From contig OY997642.1 in NCBI GenBank assembly GCA_963921795.1, positions 58,450,927 through 58,514,926 on the forward strand: a DNA stretch of 64,000 nucleotides, given 5' to 3'. Positions 53,426-63,454 of this stretch are shown here, in pieces (the first letter of the stretch is position 1; each line of letters starts with the position of its first letter). Position numbers and translations under genes: made by a program. The notes under the pieces are model-generated. The model saw only the letters and a program-made list of their open reading frames with translations. It was not told where the DNA came from and did not search any database. The stretch is from Nannobrachium achirus. Its lineage: Eukaryota > Chordata > Actinopteri > Myctophiformes > Myctophidae.

Positions 53426-53554
53426 CACACACACTATTTCTCTCTCCCCTCCCTCTCTCTCTCACACACACACACAACAATAAATACTTTTTCTCTCTCT
53501 CTCTTCCTCCTTCCTCTTTCTCTCACACACAATACATTCTCACTCTCTCACTCA

Positions 53555-53638
<84 letters not shown>

Positions 53639-53717
53639 ACATTTCTCTCTAACCCTCTCTCACACAATCAATCACAGTCAATTCAATGGAGCTTTATCCT
53701 CCCTCCCTTTCTTTCTT

Positions 53718-53794
<77 letters not shown>

Positions 53795-53795
53795 A
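53384..53795. repeat. cluster of CA, CT and ACGC microsatellites
   Basis: Runs of (ACGC)n, (CA)n and (CT)n, with the longest CA tracts at about 53557-53635 and 53727-53791. The 214-codon His/Thr/Ser/Leu frame across it is an artefact. Confidence 0.95.
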
Positions 53796-53886
53796 AACAC
53801 ATTTATCTATCCCTCCAGCCCTCTCTCTCTCTCCCCCTCCCAGATGGGAGGAAAAAAAACACAAATCAATTTACACCTTTAGCCTA

Positions 53887-53930
53887 AAAGTTTTAGCAGA
53901 CACATTTATCCTACCCAGAGCGATTTAGAT
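53887..53930 (-). mobile_element. L2-type 3' tail, antisense fragment
   Basis: TTTTAGCAGACACATTTATC then CTACCCAGAGCGATTTAG is the reverse of the usual fish L2/SINE 3' end. Confidence 0.6.
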
Positions 53931-54084
53931 TATAAAAAATAAATTGATTCATCTGACGATTATATAGGCTATATATATATAAAATACAAACTCACTGGAA
54001 AGTTGTGGTCTGGGTCTCTGGGAATGGGATGTGTGCCTTCGATCTCGCTGTGGTTTCCACTCTTCACCGAGTCAGTCAGGGGAC

Positions 54085-54163
54085 TACACAACGCCTACCC
54101 ATGCGAGGCGTTGTGTGCTTGTAGATCGGCTGGCGTTGTGTGCTTGTAGATCGGCTGTTTTAG
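54085..54163. repeat. palindromic unit with a doubled right arm
   Basis: ACACAACGCCTACCC and GCGAGGCGTTGTGTGCTTGT then AGATCGGC, followed by a second GGCGTTGTGTGCTTGTAGAT then CGGCTGTTTTAG. Confidence 0.7.
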
Positions 54164-54357
54164 ACTGCGACTTCTGAGAGCTGAATGGACTCGCGTTAGC
54201 GACTGGTTCCGCGCACCACCGCGACCAGCTGCTGTTGTTAGCGCCACCGTCTTTGAAGGAGGTGACATTGTTGTAATGAAATAGAACACGTTTTTTTTGT
54301 CACAGTGACCCACTAACAGGACATTCACAGCAGCCCGTGATAGACTAGAGTGTGTTG

Positions 54358-54390
<33 letters not shown>
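54358..54390. repeat. (TGA)n microsatellite
   Basis: About ten GAT/TGA units. Confidence 0.9.
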
Positions 54391-54391
<1 letters not shown>

Positions 54392-54479
54392 GAATATGTT
54401 GTTTGTCACCGCGACCGACTAATTCTTGTGGGGGTCCGCTCACTATCCCGACGGGCCGCTGTTCCGGCTAGCGTGGGCA

Positions 54480-54968
54480 GGTTTTTAGTTACTGAGGTAA
54501 GGTTACTGAGGTGATGATGAACCACAATCGTTTGGAGTGGACCAGGAGGAACCAGGACATCACGGCGTGCGGACAATCGGTCCGGCCGACGGCTAAGCAG
54601 CGTGAGGACCGGGACATCACGGTGCGTGATCGGGACATCGTGGTACGTTGACCAGGACGACTTGACGGCGACCCGCGAAGGAGCCGTATCACGGCGTTTG
54701 GAACCGAACCGGCCCGGCTCCGCGTCACCGTTTGGAAGAGCCTGCCCGCTTGGAGTTGATCGGCGTCTAGAGAACCGAACCGGCCCGGCACCGCGACGCC
54801 GCTTGGAGAAGACTGCCCGTTTGGAGTTGATCGGGGACGGGGAGAACCGGCCCGGCGACGCGGCGGCGGCACCGCAGCCAGCACGTTTGAGCCACTTACC
54901 CAGCGAACTATCACCGTTTGCCGTTTGGAGCAGTCTGCACCGTTGGAGTTGATTGAGCAGCGCTCAAA
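54480..54968. repeat. GC-rich irregular tandem repeat (GTTTGGAG, GGCCCGG)
   Basis: CGTTTGGAGTTGATCGG, GAACCGAACCGGCCCGGC and CGTGATCGGGACATC blocks recur in irregular order. Open frames on both strands arise from its GC content and are not supported as genes. Confidence 0.65.
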
Positions 54969-55529
54969 CGGTGATCATGATGATGATGAGTAAAATGGAT
55001 AGTCCCGCTGCTGTTGTAGCGCAGCGTCGCCATCTTTGATGGTGAAGTAGAAATTACAGCGACCCACTCGTTTGTTTGATGTGATGATGAAGCTGCAGAA
55101 TAATGTAACGATAGGCAGGCAGACTAGAGTTGTTGGTGGGTGATGATCACAACACAAGTAGATAGTGTGTCACAAACACACACCCTGGCTGGCTTGCTTC
55201 AGTCCATTGGTTTCACTTCAGCAGGGGGTACACTAATCTGACAATGGCGCCATCGTGTGTAATAAAGGTGAAATTGACTAGCCTGGACCTTTTATATATA
55301 CTCTATGGCCTGGACGCACTGAAAAGCATTTCGTCATAGCGAGTTATTATGAATTTCATATTTGAGCCATTTGAGCCATGGTTTAGCAATATTGTGGTTC
55401 ATGGGAAGCATTTGTCTTTGTTTTTGGTCACATTACTTGTTGAATATGTGATTTCTGACTTATTTTTTATCACAGAAGCAACAAACTTTGTAACAAGATG
55501 GGTGAGAGTGTAATTAACCTAATTAAGTA
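54969..55529. other. no gene seen
   Basis: Moderately AT-rich DNA with no repeat pair, exon or RNA gene that I can support. Confidence 0.4.
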
Positions 55530-55635
55530 ATTAAGGCCAAACTCGGGAAACTCGGGGTTGGCACAGCGGTCTATTTGAAAACAAACTCGGGAAACTCGGG
55601 GTTGGCACCATATGTGTTAACATTGATTGAATATA

Positions 55636-55800
55636 AAATCAACTAAAATGTGCATGCAGATTACCATTTAGATGATGGTTGAATCAATGTTGATTCCTAA
55701 TGTTGATTCTACATTAAATCAACTAAAATGTGCATGCAGATTACCATTTAGATGATGGTTGAATCAATATTGATTCATAACGTTGATTCAACGTAAAATC

Positions 55801-55833
<33 letters not shown>

Positions 55834-56041
55834 ACTAAAAATCAGCTTGCAGAATACCATTTAGATGATGGTTGAATCATGGTTGAATCAATGCTGAAAT
55901 AGTGCTTAAACACCAATGTTGAATCAATATAAAATGGCGTTGTGATTTCAGCATAGTTTCAACGTTGGTGTTGAATATTGATTCAACCGTTCTGGCCAAC
56001 TATTTTGCTACGTTGATTCAACCATATTTTGCTATCTGGTT
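55636..56041. repeat. 82-bp tandem repeat ending in a TATTTTGCTATCTGG terminus
   Basis: AACTAAAATGTGCATGCAGA with TTAGATGATGGTTGAATC recurs about three times. The right end is the inverse of the left end at 35733, so the two repeats are the opposite ends of one family. Confidence 0.75.
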
Positions 56042-56519
56042 AAGACACAGTCTCCGCCCCCTACACCAATCCCTTAGGTTCAGTCCACAACACAAGTTGC
56101 CTGCGCGAGAGTGCGTGCGAGCGAGCGAGCATACGACAGTAGGCTACTCGGCTCAGAACATTGTTTAATGTCTTTAAAAAAGAAAACGCGTGACAGAAGA
56201 TTGTGTACAAACAGATTAGACATGAATCCATGATAGATGATAGCCTAAACAACAAAGTGAAAAAGCAAGCAGAAAATAAGCCATGGATATATTGGTATTC
56301 CTGGGAGCACTACAGTATTTCTTGTCTGCCAACTAAAGCGACCCCAGACAGCTGGTATGTGAAATAACATAAGCATGCGTTGATTTTGTTTTTAAAACCT
56401 AATGGTTATTACTGTATGCCAATATGATTAAACTAGTGTTGGGTAACCAGAGAGTGGGCACATAAGAACCAGGTAGACCTGTTTTGAAAAAAAAAAAAAA
56501 ATACACTACATGATTTTAA

Positions 56520-57008
56520 AGCTATACTGTGTAAGATGCCCAACTAGTGGTCATTAGCCCTATAGCGAACCGCGGTCGCGTCCGCGTCTTTCGGCCGTTT
56601 TTCGTACCTTCAGACCCCCGCGTCTGCCTCCAGCTCGCTGAGATCTATCTTTGGAGGGGTCCCTTGTTCCTGTGCGTTCAGTAATTCCAGAGATACGACT
56701 CCTTCACCCTGCCTGGTAGGCGAAATTACCTAGAGACTGGATGGTACATACGGGCGACAACAAAATGGCGACCCCACTTCAAGATGCGATGTGATTGGCC
56801 GGCAGTTGTATAACCCTCGTTCTGATTGGCCGGTAGTGTGATGACGCAATTTTCGCGCGAGATCCGGTCCCCGGCAAGGATCTCAGTTTACATATAGAGA
56901 AGGCTTTACAGGCTGAAATTCACGGCGCGGATCTTCTAAAACTTTTGTGTTTTAATAGTTAGGAGAATTTTAAGATTTGTTTTATAAAAAAAGTTACATA
57001 GTACAACT
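56520..57008. mobile_element. TTAA-type MITE, full copy
   Basis: AGCTATACTGTGTAAG at the left and GTTACATAGTACAACT at the right are inverted with mismatches. TTAA lies on both sides (56516-56519, 57009-57012). A truncated relative is in gene 1's intron at 8066-8497. Confidence 0.82.
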
Positions 57009-57089
57009 TTAAGGTAATAGGACATGGCCCAAAGACACTCGAAATGATATTGTGAAAGGAAAAATATGATGATATGATACCTTCCTCAA

Positions 57090-57170
57090 AAATATAATGA
57101 GGTGTCCCGTATTTGAAACTCTGGGAGTTGGCAACCCTAAGAGCCTCTCTCATTTTTGAATGGCTCTCAG
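57090..57170. repeat. inverted partner of the repeat at 35470
   Basis: GTGTCCCGTATTTGAAAC then GTTGGCAACCCTAAGAGCC is a diverged reverse copy. Confidence 0.5.
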
Positions 57171-57212
57171 AGCATTTCAGCTGCAGTACCACCTTTGGCC
57201 TGAACTGCGCCA

Positions 57213-57275
57213 CCCCCCCCCCCCCCCCCCCCAAAATCCTTTTGAAAAAAATAAAATGTTTTTTTTTTTTTTTTT
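57213..57275. repeat. poly(C) and poly(T) runs
   Basis: About 20 C at 57213-57232 and about 17 T at 57259-57275. Confidence 0.9.
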
Positions 57276-57479
57276 AATGATGGCGTCACAATCGGCAGAT
57301 GACGTCACAATCGGCAGCAAATCTGGATAGCCTGTTTTGAGAACCTGTGGGATACTTTTAACCTTCGCCTTCTCAAAACCAGAGAAAGACACAACGGTCA
57401 GAAATGGGACTTTGTGAGGATAGAAGGTGCTAGTGGGACCCCAAAAAAAGGGAGAGACAGCCGCTGACCTTTGCGTCCA

Positions 57480-57800
57480 CGTCTGAAGACGGGTCTTATG
57501 ACCCGTCTGATGCTGCGTCAGTGCTTAAATAGCGGTCAAGACGCAGCTTTGCGTTCAGGACGGAGCTGCCGCGGCTCAAGACGCGATTCTCGGTTTCAAT
57601 CACGTCTTTGCGTCTTCTAGACGCGAAACCGCGGCTCAAGACGCGATTCTCGGTTTCAATCACGTCTTTTAACCTCAAAGACGCGGCTTGGACACTACAA
57701 TCGCTTCTTTGATAAGACGGGGCTTGGAATCGCGTCTGGCTGGCACTCGGTGTGGCCGCTAAGGAGACATGTAACCCGCAAAGTCTGCTGTGTGCTGTCC
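57480..57800. repeat. CGTCTTT-rich tandem repeat, copy 1
   Basis: ACGCGATTCTCGGTTTCAAT then CACGTCTTT occurs twice in tandem (57575-57670), followed by GCGTCTGGCTGGCACTCGG and CTGCTGTGTGCTGTCC. The same order is at 60640-60985. Confidence 0.85.
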
Positions 57801-58990
57801 TTGTATCTATTAGATACATTTTAGTATTATTTATTGTCAATGGAACATGCTATATTCTACCATATTGTCGGCATTATAGTGTGTCATAACGTTTTTAGTG
57901 CGAAAATATATCTTTTCGTTTCTTTTTTTTTTAGCATTTAAAAAAAAAAGGCTGGTTATATCTGCCTGGATTCATGGCGCCTGCTGTGACTTCTCTGTCG
58001 AGGTTGGGCCGCCAATCGCTGTCCCCGTTTCCCTGACATGTCTTAGAAAAAGGACCAAACAAATCTCTCGCGCGTCTGACAAAGCGGCCAATCTGCGGCG
58101 GCTCGATCGCTTTCCTGAACTTTGCTGGAGAACGGACCAGCTGCGGGATTGCGCAGCAATCAAGCCCCCCTCACCTGCAGAATCAACAGACACTCACTCA
58201 GACAGCTATTCTTCCGCGTTCCTGGGACGCAGAAGCCAGCCAAGGAATAAATACAAGATAACGTTTAATTTTGATAGATTTTTACACTTTTGTCAGCTTG
58301 TTCTTTTGTCATTCTATGGTCTAGTTACTGTGGTTTTTAACGTGAACCTATTTAGAAATAATTTGGCTGTTCATTGCAACGAGGAAATGTTGCTGCATGT
58401 CGCGTATTGCATCTGACTGTCTGGTTGAAACATCACCCCTGTAATTAATCATTCCTGCAGCTTATAAATGCACCAGTTATTTTATTTGTGTAGTCTGTTT
58501 GAGAAGAAGCACAAACACTTTATGTTTTTATTAATAACTCCACATGCCAGGTTTCCTTTATTGCGCGATTTGGGCTGGTGCACGATTAAATGATTAATTC
58601 ATTAATTAATGCTTGTTTTTGCCTTCAATTTCATTACAAATAAATCAAACTAACCACTCATTCAGTTAATAATAATAGCCTACCTAGAATACCTATAGAC
58701 CTATAGGCCTACTGTAAATTAATTAGCAGAAGTGATAGAGTGTCAGTTCCTCCTTGTGTCAATTCTATTCAAAGAAATGATTATAGCGAAGCATTGCCAT
58801 TCACTCTTTCAGTTTGATTAATTCATGGCACAGCAAATAAAGACCCGATTACAAACGTTTTCTAATGTAATTGTAGATGATAGTTATTATTTATATCATA
58901 TCAATTATGGTTTTATATAAAGGCAAGCAAAGCTCAGAGCTTTGAGAATCAATGTCGGGGTATTTGCTTTTGGAGCGCAACACTGGAGAG
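57801..58990. other. repeat-poor stretch, no gene assigned
   Basis: An open frame of 172 codons at 57898-58416 has no domain I recognise and no splice support. The remainder is AT-rich and lacks the recurrent repeats of this window. Confidence 0.4.
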
Positions 58991-59012
58991 CTGGTAGATG
59001 GCTATTTTCAAT
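58991..59012. repeat. decayed right half of the palindromic unit
   Basis: CTGGTAGATGGCTATTTTCA, a weak single arm. Confidence 0.4.
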
Positions 59013-60081
59013 TGCCAACGTTTCAATATTTACAGATTGAATAGGGACACAATTTAGTCATTTGTTCATGCTCTGCTTTCCAAGGAACGAGGAGAATTTT
59101 TTGTTTTGTTTAAATCGCTTCATAATGACCAACTTACTTGACCATGGCATGATTGAATAGACGGTGTTGCTCCCTGCGTAATGCGCGCCACAGCCACAGT
59201 CACAACAGAGTTACAAGACATCAACGCATTGCGTCATGGCGTGTCGACAGCTTATACATCTGTTATTTTGGACACATGGTCATGGAGAGATTTGGAGACG
59301 GCAGCGCATCAGCCCGACATTTCGGCGACTCCAGAACGCAAGTATTTTGCGGTTAATAATACCTATAGAATAAGGCTACAAAACACTTCATAGACTATTT
59401 GATTTATTTCTGAGCTAGTGAAACACTTCATAGATGTTTCCTGAATCTAAAGAACAATCAAATGACAACGGGTTCTAACAGAAATAGTGTTTTTATTAGG
59501 CTATTAGTAGGCCTATTAGGCAACGAATGCAAATGATCACGCATGGTTTAACCATATCCTATAAATAGCCAAACATTTCATTATGAAATGTAACAGTAGG
59601 TCTATATAAAGAAAAATATAGGCTGACAGCCTACTAAGGCAATAAAAAACTATAGAGTAGGCTAAAGGTGGGTTGGAGGTTAATGTTGATCGCCCGAGCT
59701 GCTTCAATTCCCAGACCCTATAATATATGGTAATTTCTCAAACAATTAGGCCACTCTTAGTCAAATTTGTATTTATTCTGTGAACTCTCTATTTATTTTC
59801 TTGTATGACATGATGTGTTAGAAGGACGGGACTCATCTCCCTTTCTATTTATCAATTAAACATCACGCATATGCGACTGTGGCGCTCTGACGCGCCATGG
59901 ACATTGTCTTTATAAACTTTTGCAAGAAATATACCCCGATTGCAAATTACAGTGGTCAGTATAGGCCTACATGCATCGGGTTACACCGCACATGATTATG
60001 TGCCTATATTCATGTTTTTCAAACAAGAAAACACATCTAAGAAATTACATATAAAAAGAATAATAAGAAGTAGGCTAGGCC
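59013..60081. other. repeat-poor stretch, no gene assigned
   Basis: No exon, transposon end or RNA gene is supported. It could hold conserved non-coding DNA, which sequence alone cannot show. Confidence 0.35.
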
Positions 60082-60137
60082 TAGTGAAAATAGCCAATCT
60101 ACAAGCTCACAGCAAGTCGAGATCTGCCGTTTTCACT
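60082..60137. repeat. palindromic unit, shortened, with hAT-type flank
   Basis: TAGTGAAAATAGCCAATCTA then CAAGCTCACAGC; the right arm is GAGATCTGCCGTTTTCACTA. TTTGGGTCCCGG follows, as at 47133. Confidence 0.8.
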
Positions 60138-60535
60138 AGTTTGGGTCCCGGCCAGGAAAACGTCTATTAAATCAATATTGGTGTCGGATATAAATTGCGT
60201 CTGCTAACACGGTAACCAGACAATATTTAGGTGGTTGTCAGAAAGAAACGTTCATGCACGCACTGTGGCGCACGCACTGTAAGTCACCCAGATACCGTAC
60301 ATCTCTCGTTCTTTTGATTGAATACTTTAATAACAGTTTGCATATAAAAATCACAGGGACAGGGCAGTATTACTTCATGTCACGTTCATGTTAATGTGTT
60401 ATGGTTACATTATGGTATAAGCTCCGTCTGGACTCGATCTTGATGTCCGGTGTCTGTGGTTTACTATGATTGGCGGAGCGCGTCTTTTTCTGTTGCCGCA
60501 ACCTCGACAAACACGCGATGGCCTTGGCACAGAGC

Positions 60536-60606
60536 AGAACGTTTAGCTCAGTCGCTAGAGCGGCCGCCCCGTTGACCGGAGGTTGCCGGTTCGATCCCCG
60601 CCTCAG
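60536..60606 (+). mobile_element. tRNA-like SINE head or tRNA pseudogene
   Basis: TTTAGCTCAGTCGCTAGAGC forms a D-arm (GCTC/GAGC) with an A box, and GCCGGTTCGATCCCCGC is a B box. The acceptor arms do not pair and the anticodon arm is unclear, so it is not a working tRNA gene. Confidence 0.6.
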
Positions 60607-60639
60607 TCACTCTTTATTTCTAAGCACTGTGAAACACGT

Positions 60640-60985
60640 TTTCTTGCGGCTCCAGACGCGAATCTCGTTTCAATCACGTCTTTGAGCCAAAAGACAGGGC
60701 TTGGACCGCGTCTTTGAGCCCAAAGACGGGGCTTGGACACTACAATCGCGTCTTTGGGGGCTTGGACCGCGTCTTTGAGCCCAAAGACGGGGCTTGGACA
60801 CTACAATCGCGTCTTTGATCCCAAAGACGTGGCTTGGAGGCTACCGCGTCTGGCTGGAACTCGGAGCGGAGTCAAGTTCATTGAAAATAACGGGGCCGTA
60901 TGTTTTGACGCGGCGCCTCCGTGCGGCCGCTGTGTCTAGTGTGTGTTCCCCTTCAGACGTCTGCTGTCTGCTCTCCGTGAAAAAA
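60640..60985. repeat. CGTCTTT-rich tandem repeat, copy 2
   Basis: GACGGGGCTTGGACACTACA then ATCGCGTCTTTG is repeated in tandem, then GCGTCTGGCTGGAACTCGG and CTGCTGTCTGCTCTCCG follow, as in copy 1. Confidence 0.85.
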
Positions 60986-60996
60986 AAAAAAAAAGG

Positions 60997-61480
60997 GTGT
61001 CTATTGTATGTATTTTTTGATGGAGAATTCAAATATTACCTTCTTTTTTGCATAGGACAACTCTAACCTGCATCAATTGGTATTTTATAAATGCCAATTG
61101 TACCCTATCCATCTAAAAAACAAATTGGATGTCTATTGTAGGTATTTTTTGATGGAGAATTCAAATATGACCTTCTTTTTTGCATAGGACAACTCTAACC
61201 TGCATCAATTGGTATTTTATAATTGTCAATTGTACCCTATCCATCTAAAAAAACAAATTGGATCTCTATTGTATGTATTTTTTGATGGAAAATTCAAATA
61301 TTACCTTCTTTTTTAGATAGGACAACTCTAACCTGCATCAATTGGTATTTTATAATTGCCAATAGTACCCTATCAATCTAAAAAAACAAATTGGATCTCT
61401 ATTGTATGTATTTTTTGATGGAAAATTAAAATATTACCTTCTTTTTTAGATAGGACAACTCTAACCTGCATCAATTGGTG
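60997..61480. repeat. 133-bp tandem repeat, about 3.6 units
   Basis: CTATTGTATGTATTTTTTGA recurs at about 61001, 61133, 61266 and 61399, with GGACAACTCTAACCTGCATC in each unit. Confidence 0.93.
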
Positions 61481-61489
61481 CATCAACCT

Positions 61490-61490
<1 letters not shown>

Positions 61491-61550
<60 letters not shown>
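61491..61550. repeat. (TCTA)n microsatellite
   Basis: About 14 TCTA units. Confidence 0.95.
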
Positions 61551-61806
61551 TTATACTTCACCTTTAGTCAAGAAGAGAGTTCAGCCTCAGGAACTTGCAC
61601 ACCTGGAACTGTGTCATGACTGTGTCATGGAGCTAAGCAGAACTATGTTAAATACTCACAATGAGTCTGATGGACCAATCAGAGTGGTGGTGGGGGGAGG
61701 GATCAACAATAGACAGAAACTGGATAATGCTTTGTTAACTGTCCCACCTAAGTCCCTGCTAGTCTGAACAAATCACCTTCCCTCTCATAACACTACTACT
61801 ACTACT

Positions 61807-62924
61807 TAGGCCCCTGCACGGGCCTAAAATGTGGGCCCGGGCCCGGCCCTGGCCCGTGGACTTCAGTCCAGGCCCGGCCCGTGGCCCGTTTGGTGCTGCT
61901 ATTTAAAGCCCGAGCCCGGCCCGAAGCCCGTCACCTTATTATTAATTAATTATTTGTGTGCGCTGCGCGCTGCTGCAGCTACACTCTCAAGGGGAGTCCA
62001 TACTGTCACATACCACCGAAATTTGCGTCGGAAAGGTCCAGTTCAACTACAAAATGACATCTCTTGCAACTTCTGAAAAGGATTACTCCTAATTTGAGTT
62101 CGGAAAGCTGCACGCACGTCAGAAAGTCGAAACTTTCCGACGAAAACTATGGTCGGAGAGGACGGAGACTGAGAGATGTATGTACAGCCCTCTATAGCTG
62201 TGCTCGTCTTGCGCTCTGATTAAAAGAAAGAAGTCAACACAACACAACACAACAGCACAGCAAGTAATTACACACACATCACATCACAACGCAAGAAATC
62301 TTCCTCCACCCACCGTTTGTTATGTTACTGTATATCTTCACAGCAATTAGATATTGATATTATTGTCGGCTTGCCGCCCGTGGCCATCTCGTAAAATACA
62401 GAGTATCGTCGCACGCATCCCGTAACTGATACGGGACTCGGGAGGTCGGGGAATCATTACATTTATTTGAGAAATGACGGTGAAATGGGTGAAACTGCAG
62501 TAGTGCTCCTAATGTTCTAGTCTCGCTGTGTTCGCAGAGTCGCAGAGTAGACTTGTGTGACTGTGAGAAGAAAGAAAAGCCGTCAAGCCCTCGGCTCGTT
62601 GCGGCTCTCCATTGGCTAATGTACTCATGTCACGACCAATCAGAGCCGTGGTTGCTATAGATACGGATAGAACCCATAGCCTAGAAGGCTATTAGCCTAG
62701 AAGGCTATGGGAGGCAGCACTCACTCACACACCACACTCCATTCTAGCTAAGCGCACACACAGAGACGTCATGTGTGAAATTCACAGCGCGAAATGTTCC
62801 GAGCATGGTTCTAAGCCCGGGCCCGGCCCTAGGCCCGTTGGTGAGTTTCGAAACGAGCCCAAGCCCGGCCCGTTTTGGCGGGCCGGGCCGGGCCCTGGTC
62901 GGGTCCCGTCGGGCTTGCAGGGGC

Positions 62925-62927
<3 letters not shown>
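61807..62927. mobile_element. hAT element inserted in a CTA microsatellite
   Basis: TAGGCCCCTGCA at the left and TGCAGGGGCCTA at the right are perfect 12-bp inverted repeats. CTACTACT lies on both sides (61799-61806, 62928-62935). GGGCCCGGGCCCGGCC-type sub-terminal repeats occur at both ends. No transposase frame remains. Confidence 0.9.

Positions 62928-62973
<46 letters not shown>
62928..62973. repeat. (CTA)n microsatellite
   Basis: About 15 CTA units, continuing the short CTA run left of the hAT element. Confidence 0.95.
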
Positions 62974-63106
62974 ATTTATATAAAGCTGCTCTTGCATTTG
63001 AATTCAAGTCTGACACAAGTTAAGGTTAACTTAGGTAGTAGTTCATTTTGCTGGCTTTTGTGTGTGAGTGTGTAGGCCCACAAATTATTATAATTGTCTG
63101 TCATTG

Positions 63107-63454
63107 ACGGTGGGACTACACCAAGCCGTTTCGCGCGCGTCAGTGCGTGCGTGCGTATGCGGGGCGCGCGCGCGTATGTGCGTTTTGGATAGATCCAATG
63201 TATATCAATTCAGCCGGCTACACCAGGCGTACGGATAGCGCGAACCACGGATACGCATTCCCTAAAAATAGGATCGGTTCTATTTTTTAAGCACGCCTAT
63301 GCGTTTTGTACATAGACTATCTGGTCTTCCCATGGGTCTTCCTCACATATAGGCCTACTGCCTCCTTGGTGTAGCCTGGAGCGTTTACGCATACGCGAGC
63401 CTCTTCACGGACAGTACGCGCGTATGTGCGCATTTCTTGGTGTAGTCCGACCGT
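63107..63454. mobile_element. CpG-rich MITE with 19-bp ends
   Basis: ACGGTGGGACTACACCAAG at the left and CTTGGTGTAGTCCGACCGT at the right match at 18 of 19 bases. The interior is rich in CGCGCG and TACGC motifs. No clear target duplication. Confidence 0.75.

Noticed and set aside
54489..54952. Arg/Pro-rich frames on both strands
   Set aside because: Long open frames on both strands are expected in this GC-rich tandem repeat; no homology was recognised.
57898..58416. A 172-codon frame as a gene
   Set aside because: No domain, no Kozak or splice support, and the composition does not suggest coding.
60536..60606. A tRNA gene
   Set aside because: A and B boxes are present, but the acceptor stem does not pair and the anticodon arm cannot be drawn, so it fits a SINE head. 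The same applies to 10092, 30650 and 32755.
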